From positions 6,413,430-6,477,429 of the forward strand of contig JAOVFP010000005.1 of assembly GCA_025738555.1 (NCBI GenBank): a stretch of DNA of 64,000 nucleotides, given 5' to 3'. Below, in pieces: positions 35,293 to 47,665 of this stretch. A program made the translations under genes and the position numbers. The DNA is from Cyathus striatus. Taxonomy: Eukaryota > Basidiomycota > Agaricomycetes > Agaricales > Nidulariaceae. A model generated the notes under the pieces. The model had not been told where the DNA came from. It did no database searches and was given only the letters and a program-made list of their open reading frames with translations. Within the stretch, counting starts at the first letter, position 1. The number at the start of each line of letters is the position of its first letter.

Positions 35293-37424
35293 TCAGTTAT
35301 TACCAGCCGTAGAAAACCCAACGTCAACCACAGCTCTCATTTTGAGAGCCATATTGTATAGTCGCCCAAAGCATCCTAGCATGAAGTTTAATAGGGATAA
35401 GAAAAATTTAAATATACCAAGTTTTAACATACCCGAATCCAGCCCATGCAAGAAAAGCTGCTATTGTATTTGTCACAGCAACACCATAAGTATTAATCAT
35501 AGGAAGAACTGGCACTAATGAAAATGCAAGAACCATCCAGCGGAAACCACTATAAAATCTTTTACATCACAACACAACAGAACAGGGAAGACACTTACGT
35601 ATTAGCTGCTACTGCTTCAGCACTTCGAGAATGCATCAAATCAACATTGTAAGCCGCTGAAGCACTTAGAACCATGTCCACCTATATGAATGTGACTTAG
35701 TCCTTGCAATATACCGTGATTAATATGATGTACACACCCCGATTCCGTTTAAGAATAAGCAAAGCAAATTCAGCGCTAACCCGACCTTCGTATGTACATA
35801 CTGAGTTAAAAAGCCAGAAGCCAAAATAGGTGCAGGAACGAGGATCAGAGCAGCAAATAGTGTGGCTCTCAGTCGGTCCTCCGGATACCATATTCCCCGC
35901 GTTTCTCTCGCCACCTGACAACGATTCCGTCAGATAGACGGCCCGCTAAAGGCGCTCCAACTACACAAGAATATGTCATTGTAAATAGCTGGAGGTTAGA
36001 CGGTGGAATAAACTGAACTGACTCATATTTCCGAAGCCTGCAGGTAAAAAGCAAGCTCCGACGAGGGCTTCGTTTTCAATGCCATAATTTTTTCCCTAGT
36101 ACCGAATTGAATGTTTCCCTCGAAAAAAACAGTCTAGCGCTTACGATCGTATATGCGAGAGGCATAAGAAGCACTGTATAGTAATCAGTTAGATCTCATG
36201 CAATGCGTTGATAAAATACTATGCACACCGTAGTCCGTTAACAATACAAAATACCCCGAAATTGCCTATAAGATGGCAAAAAGTAAGTCGCACATGGATG
36301 TCGAACCATTATACAGACAAGACTAACCACGAGAAGCAGATTCGGACTCCTCAGTAGCCACAATGGTCGTAAAGGATTCAAAAGGACAGGGCGCCATCGT
36401 GGTATGTGCTTTCCTGTAGTGACTAGCTTATCTACTTCCCTACTGCCAGGATGGCTTGTCTCAGGGAGAAACAAGAGCATAAAGATGAATGAAACCAAAC
36501 CGCAGACACCGAGAGAATACTGCATAATCCGCCATGAAGCGTAATGAGCGGCGGCACCTAATAGATATAATTAGCCTACTGCATATGTTGCAGAGAAACT
36601 GGTAATGAGCAATACCTCCAGCAAGAGGTGCAAGAGCTGGTCCAAGGAAAATACCCTAAGGAATATCCAATGAACATGCAGCGATATGAAAATTAGAGTT
36701 GACACACTGCGAAATATATTCCCATCGCCAGCCCTCGTTCCTCGAGTTTGTAAATATCACCAATAACGGCAGCACCGATAGATATTCCTGGGGAAGCACC
36801 CAGAGCTTGTATGAAACGACATATCAGAAGCTGAGAGATGTTCCTTGACATCGCGACGCCGACGGAACCAACTATAAGAAATGGTAGTGTTACGAGGTAC
36901 ACTGGTCTACGTCCATCTGTACGTAATAGGTATTGTAAGTTGACAATGTTTTGTATTTAACGTTGCATGACTTACAAAATGTTGCATATGAAGAGCCTGT
37001 GAGAGCGCCTAGTGATACGGCCAGCACCGAGAGGCTTACAGCAAGACTACATTCAATGAAAGCTTAGTTCTACACTGTGCATGTAGTACTAGTCTGACGC
37101 ACCTGACTACAGGTCCAGTAGAGTTCAAATCCTTCGCTATTTGTGGTATTGAAGGGATAAATGTTCCCGATATGAATACTGTACGAGGAAGTTAATTTGC
37201 ATAAGTCGGAATAAAAACAAGCGGCTTTCAAACATACATGGCAATAAACCGCTCACTGACACCAAGGTAACCAGCACCCTTTTCTGTGCAGGCGAAAAGC
37301 GTCGATAAACTGCTTCATGTCGTGCATGTACATCTGACTCGGTGGCATCACCAAGCAATGGTGTAATTTCTGTGTCCGAAGGAAGCACAGTGGATGGAGG
37401 TGAAGGTGATAGTGAGGGAGACAT
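35293..37424 (-). CDS. MFS transporter, DHA1-type (group II copy G)
   Basis: ATG at 37424 gives MSPSLSPSPPSTVLPS, DTEITPLLGD and YRRFSPAQKRVLVTLVSVSG. Later exons give FISGTFIPSIPQIAKDLNS, YLVTLPFLIVGSVGVAMS, CRFIQALGASPGISIGAA and GDIYKLEERGLAMGIYF. They continue with FLPETSHPGSREVDK, WYPEDRLRATLFAALILVP and ALNLLCLFLNGIG. The tail is VVDVGFSTAGNN with the stop at 35293. The final exon carries one extra base in an A-run (CTCAAAATGAG; copy D reads CCCGACTGAG), which throws the last residues out of frame. This is either a small C-terminal change or a sequencing error. EITPLL is an acidic dileucine signal. Its upstream region (from 37497) forms the left arm of the large inverted repeat. Confidence 0.75.
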
Positions 37425-37496
37425 GTCTGAGATTTATCAATTTCTAGTGTATTCCGTTGATGTTCCACCGCAACAAAAGCGCTCTTCAAACTATTA

Positions 37497-38698
37497 TGTA
37501 GTATGCCTTTATCCGAAATATGAGTCAAGTTGCTAAAAAAAAATTCCGTGAGAGTGAGGAAAGAGGCTGATGTCGAGTTTAGTCGAGTGGCCGTCGGATT
37601 CAAGTCTGAGTCAGAGGAGATTGTAGTCCTCTGTTACTATCCGATTGGATCTCTCAGGGACATGTGTATTCTCACGGCTAATTTCGCTGTCTGCACGCAC
37701 GCCTACCTAGGTGTTTATTCATCGTCTCGTGAGCGGGCCTGACGAAAAGGAAAAGATAAGTTCGGATCCGAACCAGAACCGTGAAGGTAACGGAGAGATA
37801 AACGGCTGTACCGTCGCTTGCTCGGTCTGGCGGCAGACAAGTATCATCTATTGTATGGTGTTTGGCAGCAGCTTCGTGTAAGTAAACATGTGGCAATGTA
37901 TCGCGTAAACGCGAAACAGGAACCCTGAGCGCACTCACACCACACCTACACTTTATTTTCTTTGACAACATGTATTCTGTAGGTCATATAAATATACTCC
38001 TGTGCTCTAATTAAAAGTTTAGCCAATAAGAATAGCCAACTATGGCTAAGCTTACAACAGATGTGAGTACAATCTGAGTACTATATTTTCCTTCATGTTC
38101 ACCACCCAGTGGGTGAACATGAAGGAAAATATAGTACTCAGATTGTACTCACATCTGTTGTAAAACATAGTTGGCTATTCTTATTGGCTATACTAATTAG
38201 AGTACAGAATATATTTATATGACCTACAAATACATGTTGTCAAGAAAATAAAGTGTAGGTGGTTGTGGTAAACTCAGGGTTCCACTATTTCGCATTTTTG
38301 ATACATTGCCACATGTTTGCTATACACGAAGCTGCTGTACAATAGATGATACTTGTCTGCCGCCAGACCGAGCAAGCGACGGTACAGCCGTTTATCTCTC
38401 CGTTACCTTCACGGTTCTGGTTCGAGATCCGAACTTATCTTTTCCTTTTCGTCAGGCCCGCTCACGAGACGATGAATAAACACCTAGGTAGGCGTGCGTG
38501 CAGACAGCGAAATTAGCCGTGAGAATACACATGTCCCTGAGAGATCCAATCGGATAGTAACAGAGGACTACAATCTCCTCTGACTCAGACTTGAATCCGA
38601 CGGCCACTCGACTAAACTCGACATCAGCCTCTTTCCCTCACTCTCACGGAATTTTTTTTTAGCAACTTGACTCATATTTCGGATAAAGGCATACTACA
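37497..38698. repeat. Large near-perfect inverted repeat (about 600-bp arms, 8-bp spacer)
   Basis: The left arm is 37497-38103 and the right arm 38112-38698, around the centre TTCATGTTCACC/acccagtg/GGTGAACATGAA. The outer halves are almost identical (for example TGTAGTATGCCTTTATCCG at 37497 and its reverse complement ending at 38698). The inner quarters carry small indels. The left arm is the upstream flank of MFS copy G; no MFS coding sequence is included. A transcript across it would fold into a long hairpin. The right arm ends exactly where the hAT terminal repeat begins. Confidence 0.9.
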
Positions 38699-38718
38699 CA
38701 GTGATGTGCCAACCGTCG
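38699..38718 (+). repeat. hAT left terminal inverted repeat
   Basis: CAGTGATGTGCCAACCGTCG, exact inverse of 49638-49657. Confidence 0.9.
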
Positions 38719-41295
38719 ACCATCCGAGTAAGGTCGATGGTTTGGTCGAAAAGCCGGTTTGATCAACCGCAAGGCTTTTCGGTTTTCTTTCGGCAGCGTC
38801 AACAATAGTTTTAAACTCCGAAGGTGTTCTGATCATTTTGATGCGTGTTTGATGCGTGTTTGATGCGCGTCGATGTTACACTTTGCTTATCACTTCGTCG
38901 ATTCAGATGCAACAATTATACATTTAGTTACTCTATCTACCATAGTAATGAACAGTAAATAGTACTTCATTGTATATACTTCAACACATCATAAGATACT
39001 CAACTGTATCATCAATATCGAGATCAAGATCTGGCTCCCCATCTGCATCCATATCAAGCAAATCATAAAACTCCAACTCTGCCTCTAGATTTCCAACTGC
39101 GCTCCGTTGTTGCATCCTTACCCAATGAGTAGTATTGAAGTTGAAAAGTTCTAAAAGTGTTACACTAATACTGTTTGCACAAGCTGTGGGGGGGGTCAGA
39201 TGATGATCATCTTCTGACGAGTCCAAGCTTGTTAATTGTCTGGTTATAGCACAAAGAGAGTGGGTGTGATGATTCTCTTCATTGATGGGAAATAAAGGAA
39301 AGGAATGAAGGAGATTAGAAGGTGCTGGATCGAAATGTGAAGGAATGGGTGCTGAAATTTGTCCAACCTGTTTCTTTTTCTCTTTTTCTATTCCAAAAAC
39401 CCTTTTCCACATATTCTTCTTCATTTCAGCATCCCTAAGATGGATATCTCGCAAATGCATCTTTAGCTCTGCAAGATCTGTCAACTTTTGTGTTCCAAGG
39501 CGTGTATGAAGCTTTGTTAAAATAAGGCCAAATGTGCTGAATAATCTTTCACATGATGCGGAGTTGGGACAAATTGTGAGAATTCTTTGAGCAAGTTGGA
39601 TAAGTGGGGGAACTACGGCCTTTGGATCAGCTGATTTCATGTCATCATAGTAATCCAGAGGATTTGGAGATTCATTCTATATGTATACAATAAAAATTAA
39701 GCATAAATATAAAGACCTGTACTAAAAACATACCTGTAGTTCTGCATCATTTTTGAAACTTTGACTCACAGTTGCATGTACTCGATAACTTCCAGAGCAT
39801 GTTAAATATTCACGTACTTCACGATAGAGAGAAGGGGGTGGTGCAGATAAAAAAAATCGTTGCCATAAGCGGACCATTAGCCCACCTATTTGTGCAACAG
39901 TAAACATGCCGAGATTAGCATTGAAAGGTTCTAATTTTAAGAATGGGTTAAGAATCACAGAGGCGATAATGACATCTTGGTCAGCAGGATTCCAGCGCTT
40001 TTCTAGACTCGCAAGAACTGCATTCCTAACAGGCATGTCTTCGGCATCTGTCAATTTTGTGAAGTACATGGCCAAGCTTCCAAATGTCATAAGAACATTA
40101 TCTAGCCGGCAATGTGTATGCTGTGTCGCATTTGCAGCTATTGCAAGTGGAGATAAATGATTCTTGACACTGTATAGCAATGAATTAGAAATAAAGAGTT
40201 TCAATTAAATAAAACAAATAGTACCGTGCAATTGCAGTCCAAAAAGCGGATTTCTGAGATAAGATACCATAAGTTCAGCCTTATTCTTTGCAGCTGTATC
40301 CCCAGAAATAACATGACGTTCTCTTGGATCCTTTTCTGTATCCTCAAGAATAACTTGTTCAATAGTGGTGCACAAGTCCAGAAGCCACCGATAGGCAAGA
40401 TAGTATGCAGTCCATCTTGTCGGAACCGGTCTAATTACAGATAGTGGTTGTTTCCCACGCCGAATAAGGACCTCCTTATTAGACCAAGAAGCGCAGTCTT
40501 ACTCCGTAGCCATGTAATAACTTCATTCGCACAGCTTGCATACGAGAGAAATCCACTATCAGATTTAAGGTAATCCCCAACAATTAAGTTGATCTAAATA
40601 GAGATCAGAAAGTAAAATTATAAGGAATAAATACTATTATTTACCTGATGAGTATAGCATGGAGGAGTAACAAGATCAGGGCGCAAAATTCCCAAATTTT
40701 TGTGGGCTTTCCTGCCATCACCAGATGAATCAGTGGTCACAGCTATCACTGTTGCATTCCAATTCTCTTTGACTGAGTCAATTGTTTTGAGAATTAGCTC
40801 CAGTAAATTATCAGCTGTTTTCTTTTCTGTTGTTGTGTCATATACGGCTACAGTAACTAACTAAGCATTTGAAACATGTTATTTCAAAAAATGCGAATTT
40901 GATAGATAAATTAATTACTTACATGTCGACCTGTTGTCACAATAAATGCCTGAAAGTGGTGATTGTTTTCACCAGTCCATCCATCACCTTGTAGAGTAAC
41001 ATATTGTTTGTTCAACAGATCTCGACCCTTAGCACGAACATCTTCTAATGCTGCTGGTAACAATCTCTGGCCAAGAACTTTGTGAGAAGGGACTGTTGCA
41101 TGAGGAATAAAGTCCTCACAAAATCCACGGAACTCTGGATTCTCCACCCATGTCAGAGGAAACCCAGCAGATGCAGTCAAATTTATTAGGCGTCGTTCAA
41201 ATAGTGCTTGTTGCTCTGGGGACCAAGCAACTAATTCAATGGTGCTGCTACAGCGTGACAAGGAATGATGTACAGGAGCTTGATGATGCGCTGAT

Positions 41296-41903
41296 TGTCA
41301 TATCCGTGACAATCCCTGTACCATTGGAGTCAACTCCGGTTTTACTCCGCTTTTAGTACGTTTCCTCCGGACTATGTATACTTGTTATATATCGAACTCT
41401 TCCTTACTAATGTTTACTTGTATCTGTTTACTTGTTCCTTCCCTTTAATATTACTACCTCGTTCTCCGGCCGCGGCCATTTCTCCTATGACTATAATCTA
41501 GAGGCGTACTACTAGTTTACCATGTTCTACATTTCATGGAGTTTACTTAACCCTAGGATGCCACATACCCATGGGCATTACTCCGTACGCATTCGGACAA
41601 AGTAGTTTACTATATAAACTACTCCTGTAATGTAGATAGACTTCAGTTTCAAATCAACTACGTTTACACCCTTCTCCCACTTGGGCCTTGAGCCAACTCC
41701 GCTATTTTGTCACTTACTCCGCTTTGTTCTAAATACGGAACTGGAAGTCCAAGGGCGCAACATACAAGTTGAAGCCAACGTTCCACTACTCCCGTACTTG
41801 TTCATTATCTCCACACACCCTACTAACGTTGTACAAGTTACTCCGCTATTAGACTATCTACTCCGAGGTTCTTGTCCCTAGTGGAATAGAACGGGACGTG
41901 ACA
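41296..41903 (+). repeat. 5' LTR of the chromovirus
   Basis: 608 bp, TGTCA...TGACA ends, near-identical to 47666-48273. Contains repeated ACTCCG words. Compared with the 3' copy it has one extra T in ACTACCTCG and lacks the T of ATACTGG. Confidence 0.95.
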
Positions 41904-41956
41904 GTATTTGAAACTCACTCCCTTGGATCTTCTCCGCATTTTTTGTCTTTTCTCCG

Positions 41957-43627
41957 ATGGCTACTCGTACCGAGACTGCTCATCAACGCAGTCACCAGCA
42001 GCAAACAATCCCGCTGCAAGCCCGACGCAGTAATCGTTTGGCTTCTCAGCAATCTGCTGCTCGACATACGACTACCATCCCGCGACCTCTTTCTGTTTCT
42101 CGTTCTCCTGTTCCAGAGTCGGCCAGTGCATTGGTCTCGAGAATTCCTGTCTCGGCCGGACGTGCTCAACGGGTGCTGCAACCAGCATTCGAGTATGTCA
42201 GCAATGCCCGACCCATGCCACTTGTTTTTCCATTTGACCCAACACTCATTCCACATGCTACCATTGACTCCGACCCGCGAGCTCCAACTCCGAGTCTAGC
42301 ACCCCCTAAAGCACCTATACCTTCAGGTGCTGGGAGTGCTCCACCACCACCTCCACCCGGAGATAATGGCAATGGGGGCAATGGTTATGAATCATCTGAG
42401 GACGGCTCTAACCATGAGCCCTCTGATGGTAATTCCCAGTTTGGTGACGTTGAGGATGAAGTTCCTCCCTCTGATCACGGAGATTCTGCAGGCCATGGAG
42501 GAACTCCTCCTGGTGGGCCTGGCAGACCTGGAGGCTCTGGTCCTTCATCACATGGCTCCTCTCGCTCCTCTCGCTCATCCTCCTACCGCCCTCGTCGACG
42601 TCATTATGATGGAGAAGATGTGGTTGGTGCTCTGACTACTATAGTCGAGCGCATTATGGATCAGCCACCTCCTACTCCTGCACCACATGACAAGAAAGTC
42701 AAAGCGCCTGACATCTTCGATGGCTCTAGCACCGATAAGCTGGATGCATTCCTAACTCAGTGCCGCCTAAATTTCCGGAACAACCCCACCTTTACAACAG
42801 TGACCAGGCGAAAGTTGACTATACGTTAACTTTTCTCCGGGGATCTGCAGGGGCTTTGTTCAGTTCACATCTGGATGAGGATGTTTATGAGCGCTGGATG
42901 GACGATTGGCTCTTTTTCGTTAGTTTGCTCCGGACTCACTTCGGACAAACTAACCCCGAGCAGAGGCTGAGCTGGAGATTCGTGCACTGAAGATGGAAAA
43001 CAACCATCGCATCACTTCGTACGAAATCGATTTCAACAAGTATGCTACCTTGTTGAACTGGGACGACCCATCCCTCACCTCACAATACTACTATGGCCTA
43101 TGTCCGCGCATTAAGGACAAAATCTCCGGCAGGGAGATTCCTCGTCCTGAATCCCTTCAGCCTATGAAGGCTTTGGCCCAGGGTTTCGATCAGCGCCATT
43201 GGGAGCGCAGTACTGAGCGTGCCATTGAGGAGAGGCGTCACAAGGGTGCTGCTGCACCTTCCAAGACTCTTCCTCCGGCTTCCAACAATAGGAACCGGGA
43301 AACACTCCTGCAGAGCCTGCTGCCTCCACCTCTAACGCCGCATCAGTACCCACTCCCAGCACTTCCTCCGGGTCTACAGCCCAACCACGCCGTCCTGCCT
43401 CTCAAGGCCCGGACTTAACAGGTAAATTAGGACCTGATGGTAAGTTAACTCCGGAGGAGCGCAAACGTCGTTTGGACAACAAGCTCTGCTTGTTTTGTGC
43501 TAAAGCTGGACACATGGCTAAGGATTGCCGCAAGGCTACATCCACGGCTGCAAGAGCACGCGCTGCTGCTATTTCCTCCGAGGCGTCTGCCCCGGTGAGC
43601 CCCACTACAGGGAGTTCAAAAAAATAG
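41957..43627 (+). CDS. Chromovirus Gag with CCHC zinc knuckle
   Basis: ATG at 41957 starts a Pro/Ser/Gly-rich N terminus (PPPPPPGDNGNGG, SRSSRSSSYRPRRR). It is followed by a capsid-like helical region (KVKAPDIFDGSSTDKLDAF, RGSAGALFSSHLDED). Near the end is a CCHC knuckle, CLFCAKAGHMAKDC, at about 43486-43527, which binds the RNA genome. The stop TAG is at 43625 after an A7 run. The frame is broken at about 42791 (TTT), 42960 (GAG/GGC) and 43290. At each place one restored base gives continuous Gag sequence. Gag packages the element RNA in the cytoplasm. Because the LTRs show no substitutions, I think these breaks are sequencing errors rather than decay. Confidence 0.8.
43618..43627 (+). promoter_or_regulatory. 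Candidate -1 ribosomal frameshift site between gag and pol
   Basis: Gag ends TCA AAA AAA TAG. The A AAA AAA heptamer has the canonical phase of a -1 slippery site and directly precedes the stop. The pol frame is exactly -1 (TTC AAA AAA ATA GAG). Sushi-type elements use -1 frameshifting. If the true run had eight A residues, gag and pol would instead be one frame. Confidence 0.45.
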
Positions 43628-46600
43628 AGCGCGGTCCTTGTAACTCCGCACAAGTCGAGGGCCGCGTTCCTCTCCCTTGTGCTCTCATGGAGGTAAGACT
43701 TAACGCGTCCGCTCTTTCTGACCCTCAGGCTGTACATATACCGCTCTCCTCTCCATCTCCTATAACACCGAACATTTTACTTACCTATGCTGCCCTTATT
43801 GACTCCGGCTCTACTCACTGTTTCATTGACTCATTCTTCGTCCGGAGAAATCACCTACCTACAACTCCTATAACCCCGATAGCATTACGACTGTTTGACG
43901 GCACCACAAACTCTACTCTTACAGAAAGTACTACTTTGCCTGTAACGTTTCCATCTGGTGAATGCATCTCCCTTGCACTTTATGTGACTCCGCTTGATTC
44001 TTCTTGTTCCGTGGTTCTAGGATTTAACTGGCTCTCCCAATACAATCCGTTGATTGACTGGGTACAGAGACGCATACTTCGCTTCCAAACCACTGTTACA
44101 GAGGAATCATCTCCGCTTTCGTCGACCCCTGCTCCGAAGGATACTCCTTCATTGCCACCTGCTTCACCAGATGAGACCTCATCTCCTCCGCCAGACTCTT
44201 GTCCTCCTCCGAGCATCTCTATGATTAATGCTGCTGCATTTCTTAGAGCTAGCAAACTTGAAGGGTCTCAAACCTTCAGGATACATCTCGGTGCTGTAGT
44301 CTCTGCGTCTGCTGCTGCCGCTATGGCCACAGAGACCATTGACCTTTCTAATGTTCCCTCGGACTACCACGAGTTTGCTGACGTCTTCAGCAAAAACCAG
44401 GCAGATACACTTGCTCCACACCGTCCTTACGATCTTAAAATCAATCTGGATGAAGGCTCTTCTCCTCCGGTTGGTACGATCTATTCCCTTTCCCAATCTG
44501 AGCTTGGATCTTTACGGGAGTTCATTGACGAACATCTCCGTATTGGCTTCATACGTCCTTCACGTTCTCCACACGGAGCACCAGTGCTTTTTGTCCGGAA
44601 GAAGGATGGTTCACTTCGGCTTTGTGTCGATTTCCGTGGACTCAATGCCATTTCCAAGAAGGATAGGTACCCTCTCCCTCTCATTGCCGACCTCCTTGAT
44701 AGTCCTCGCAAGGCTCGAATTTATTCTAAAATCGACCTCCGCCACGCTTACCATCTTGTCCGTATCACTGACGGAGATGAATGGAAGACTGCCTTTCGCA
44801 CTCGCTATGGCTCGTTTGAATGGCTAGTAATGCCATTTGGACTTACCAATGCACCTGCAGCCTTTCAACGTTTTATGAACGACATCTTCAAGGATTTACT
44901 TGACGTGTGCGTAATAGTTTACCTCGACGATATTCTTATCTACTCCAATAACATGGAGGAACACCGTCGACACGTTAAGGAAGTCCTACGCCGATTACGA
45001 AAGCATGGTCTTTATGCCCGGGCAGATAAGTGTGAATTCCACACAGAGTCTGTTGAGTACCTTGGTTTCGTTCTTTCTCCGTCCGGCCTCACAATGTCTA
45101 AGGACAAAGTCCAAACAATTCAGGATTGGCCTGAGCCTAGAAAAGTGAAAGATGTTCAATCTTTCCTTGGCTTCGCCAATTTCTACCGACGTTTCATCCG
45201 AGATTACTCGGACATCGTTGTTTCATTAACACGTCTTACCCGGAAGGGTTTGAAGTGGGACTTTACTCCGGCATGCCGTGCGGCGTTCAATCATCTGAAA
45301 GATGCTTTCAGTACTGCTCCAGTGCTTACACACTGGGTGCCAGATGCGCAGATTATAGTAGAGACTGATGCTTCAGACTATGCACTCGGAGCTATTCTCT
45401 CTATTATCGCTGACGATGGCGATATCCACCCTATAGCATTCCACTCCAGGACCTTTACTGCTCCGGAGTTGAACTATGACACCCATGACAAAGAACTCCT
45501 AGCGATCTTTGAAGCTTTCAAAGTATGGCGACATTACTTGGAGGGTTCTGGTATTCCAATCGACGTGGTCACTGATCACAAGAACCTTGAATACTTCTCC
45601 ACCACCAAGATCCTTACTCGTCGTCAAGCCCGTTGGTCGGAGTATCTTTCTCAATTCAATCTAGTTATACGTTTTCGTCCGGGGAAGCTCGGAGCTAAAC
45701 CAGATGCATTAACTAGACGCTGGGACGTCTATCCTAAAGAGGGGATAACGACTATGCCACAGTCAATCCGCATAACTTTAGGCCAGTTTTCACTCAAGAA
45801 CAACTCACTACCTCGTTGCGAGCTACTATTCTCTTCCTACCGATTCTCGGAGCTAGCATAGTTATGGACGTTGAGCAGCTTCATCATGATATCCTGATCG
45901 CTCAACCTACTGACACTGTTGCTGCCATCCATCTCCGAGATCCCACTGGTCGTTGGTCAGTCGGAACGGACAAATTACTCCGTCTCGATGAACGTATCTA
46001 TGTTCCCAATGACAATTCCTTCGCCTCCGCGTTCTCCAGTACAAGCATGATCACATCCTCGCTGGACACCCCGGTCAAAACAAGACCTTGTCCATCATCA
46101 GGCGTGAATACACTTGGCCCGGCCTCCGCACTTATATCAAGGACTACTGTAAGTCCTGTACCACTTGCATGCGATCTAAACCCCAAAGGCATCGACCCTA
46201 TGGCACTTTGAAGCAACTCCCAATTCCGGGACGTCCATGGAGTTCTATATCAATGGATTTCATCGAAACACTTCCTAAGTCCGGTTCAGAAGAGTATAAC
46301 TCCGTTCTGGTCGTCGTAGATCGTTTCAGCAAGCAGGCAATATTCATCCCCTGTTATAACACCATTACCTCCGCCCAACTCGCTCAGCTCTTCGTCTTGC
46401 ACGTATTTTCTAAACATGGTGTTCCAGAGCATGTTACCTCCGACAGAGGCTCGGAGTTCATCTCTCATTTCTTCCGTTCATTGGGCAAAGTCCTCGACAT
46501 GACCTTGCACTTTACCTCCGGGTACCACCCAGAGGGTGATGGACAAACAGAACGTATCAACCAAGTTCTGGAGCAATATGTCCGCATTTACTGCAACTAC

Positions 46601-47335
46601 CAGCAGGACAACTGGGCTGTTCTACTCCCTCTCGCTGAGTTCGCGTATAATAATACTCCGAGCTCGACCACTAATACAACCCCTTTCTTCGCCAACAAGG
46701 GTTATCACCCAGCAATAACAGTTCATCCGGAACGAGATGTTACTGCAGCTAAAGCACGGGAATTTGCCGTTGACCTCCAAGAACTTCACGAACTCCTCAA
46801 GATCGAAATAGCACTTGCTCAAAAGCATTATCAAGTCGGAGCAGACAACCGTCGGTTGCCAGCTCCGGAGTTCAAGGTTGGAACAAAGGCTTTTGTCCGC
46901 GCTAAGTTCTTTAAATCTACTCGTCCAGCAAAAAAGTTTGCTGAAAAGTATTATGGTCCATACGAGATTATTGCCGAGACTGGATCCCACTCCCGCACCT
47001 TACGCCTCCCCACCAACTTTCGCTCAGTTCATCCAGTCTTCCACGTCTCTATGCTCGAGCCAGCCACAGAAAATCCTTTCCCTGAACGTGAAATACCTCC
47101 GCCTCCTCCGGTGGAACTTGATGGCGACATCGAGTACGAAGTCAGCGAAATCTGTGACTCCAAGTTAGATCGTCGTTGCAAATGCAAACTCCGGTATCTA
47201 GTCCGCTGGTCTGGATACGAGGGCACGGACGAAGAGTTAACTTGGCTAGCTGCAACGGAGCTAGAGCATGCTTTTGAACTTATTCAGGAGTTCCATTCAA
47301 AATATCCTGATAAGCCCAATCCAGACACCACTTAG
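43628..47335 (+). CDS. Chromovirus Pol: protease, RT, RNase H, integrase, chromodomain
   Basis: The domains come in order. The aspartic protease is ALIDSGSTHCFIDSFF at about 43792. Reverse transcriptase has DFRGLNAISKKDRYPLP, SKIDLRHAYHLVRI, FGLTNAPAAFQRFMND and the catalytic VYLDDILIYS near 44920. RNase H begins VETDASDYALGAILS near 45358. Integrase has a finger (CKSCTTCMRSK), a catalytic core with SMDFIETLPKS and SDRGSEFIS, and the third acidic residue in DGQTERINQVLEQY. The C-terminal chromodomain is EYEVSEICDSKLDRR ... LRYLVRWSGYEG (47130-47300). The stop is at 47335. The pol frame stays open far upstream of 43628; the position used follows the gag stop. Frame breaks at 45741-45744 (GGGG) and about 46017 (TCC) are each fixed by one base. 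All catalytic residues that I can place are present. Confidence 0.88.
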
Positions 47336-47652
47336 ACTTTACTCCGCTTTTACTCATTTTACTCCGCTTTCACTCTTTTTCTTAGTTTCAATCCCTAGTG
47401 CACTCAGCGCACACATACACCAAAAAACAATTCAAAGTCCAAAACCTACAAAACATTTTTCTCCTGTCTATGCACATTTTCCTCCGGCTCGATTTTCATT
47501 TCTATCTTCATTTTCACTCCCAGACTCATTATCTCCGCCACAGTATCATTTACTCCACCTCTGGCATTGCCCTCAGCAATCTCCGGAGTTTTTCACTGCT
47601 GAATAAGCATAACTATTTCTATTCGTCTCGAAGGCCTCGAAGGCTCGGCCTT

Positions 47653-47665
47653 AATGGGAGGATAC
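47653..47665 (+). promoter_or_regulatory. Polypurine tract of the chromovirus
   Basis: The purine-rich word AATGGGAGGATAC lies immediately before the 3' LTR, where the primer for plus-strand DNA synthesis is expected in LTR elements. Confidence 0.6.
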
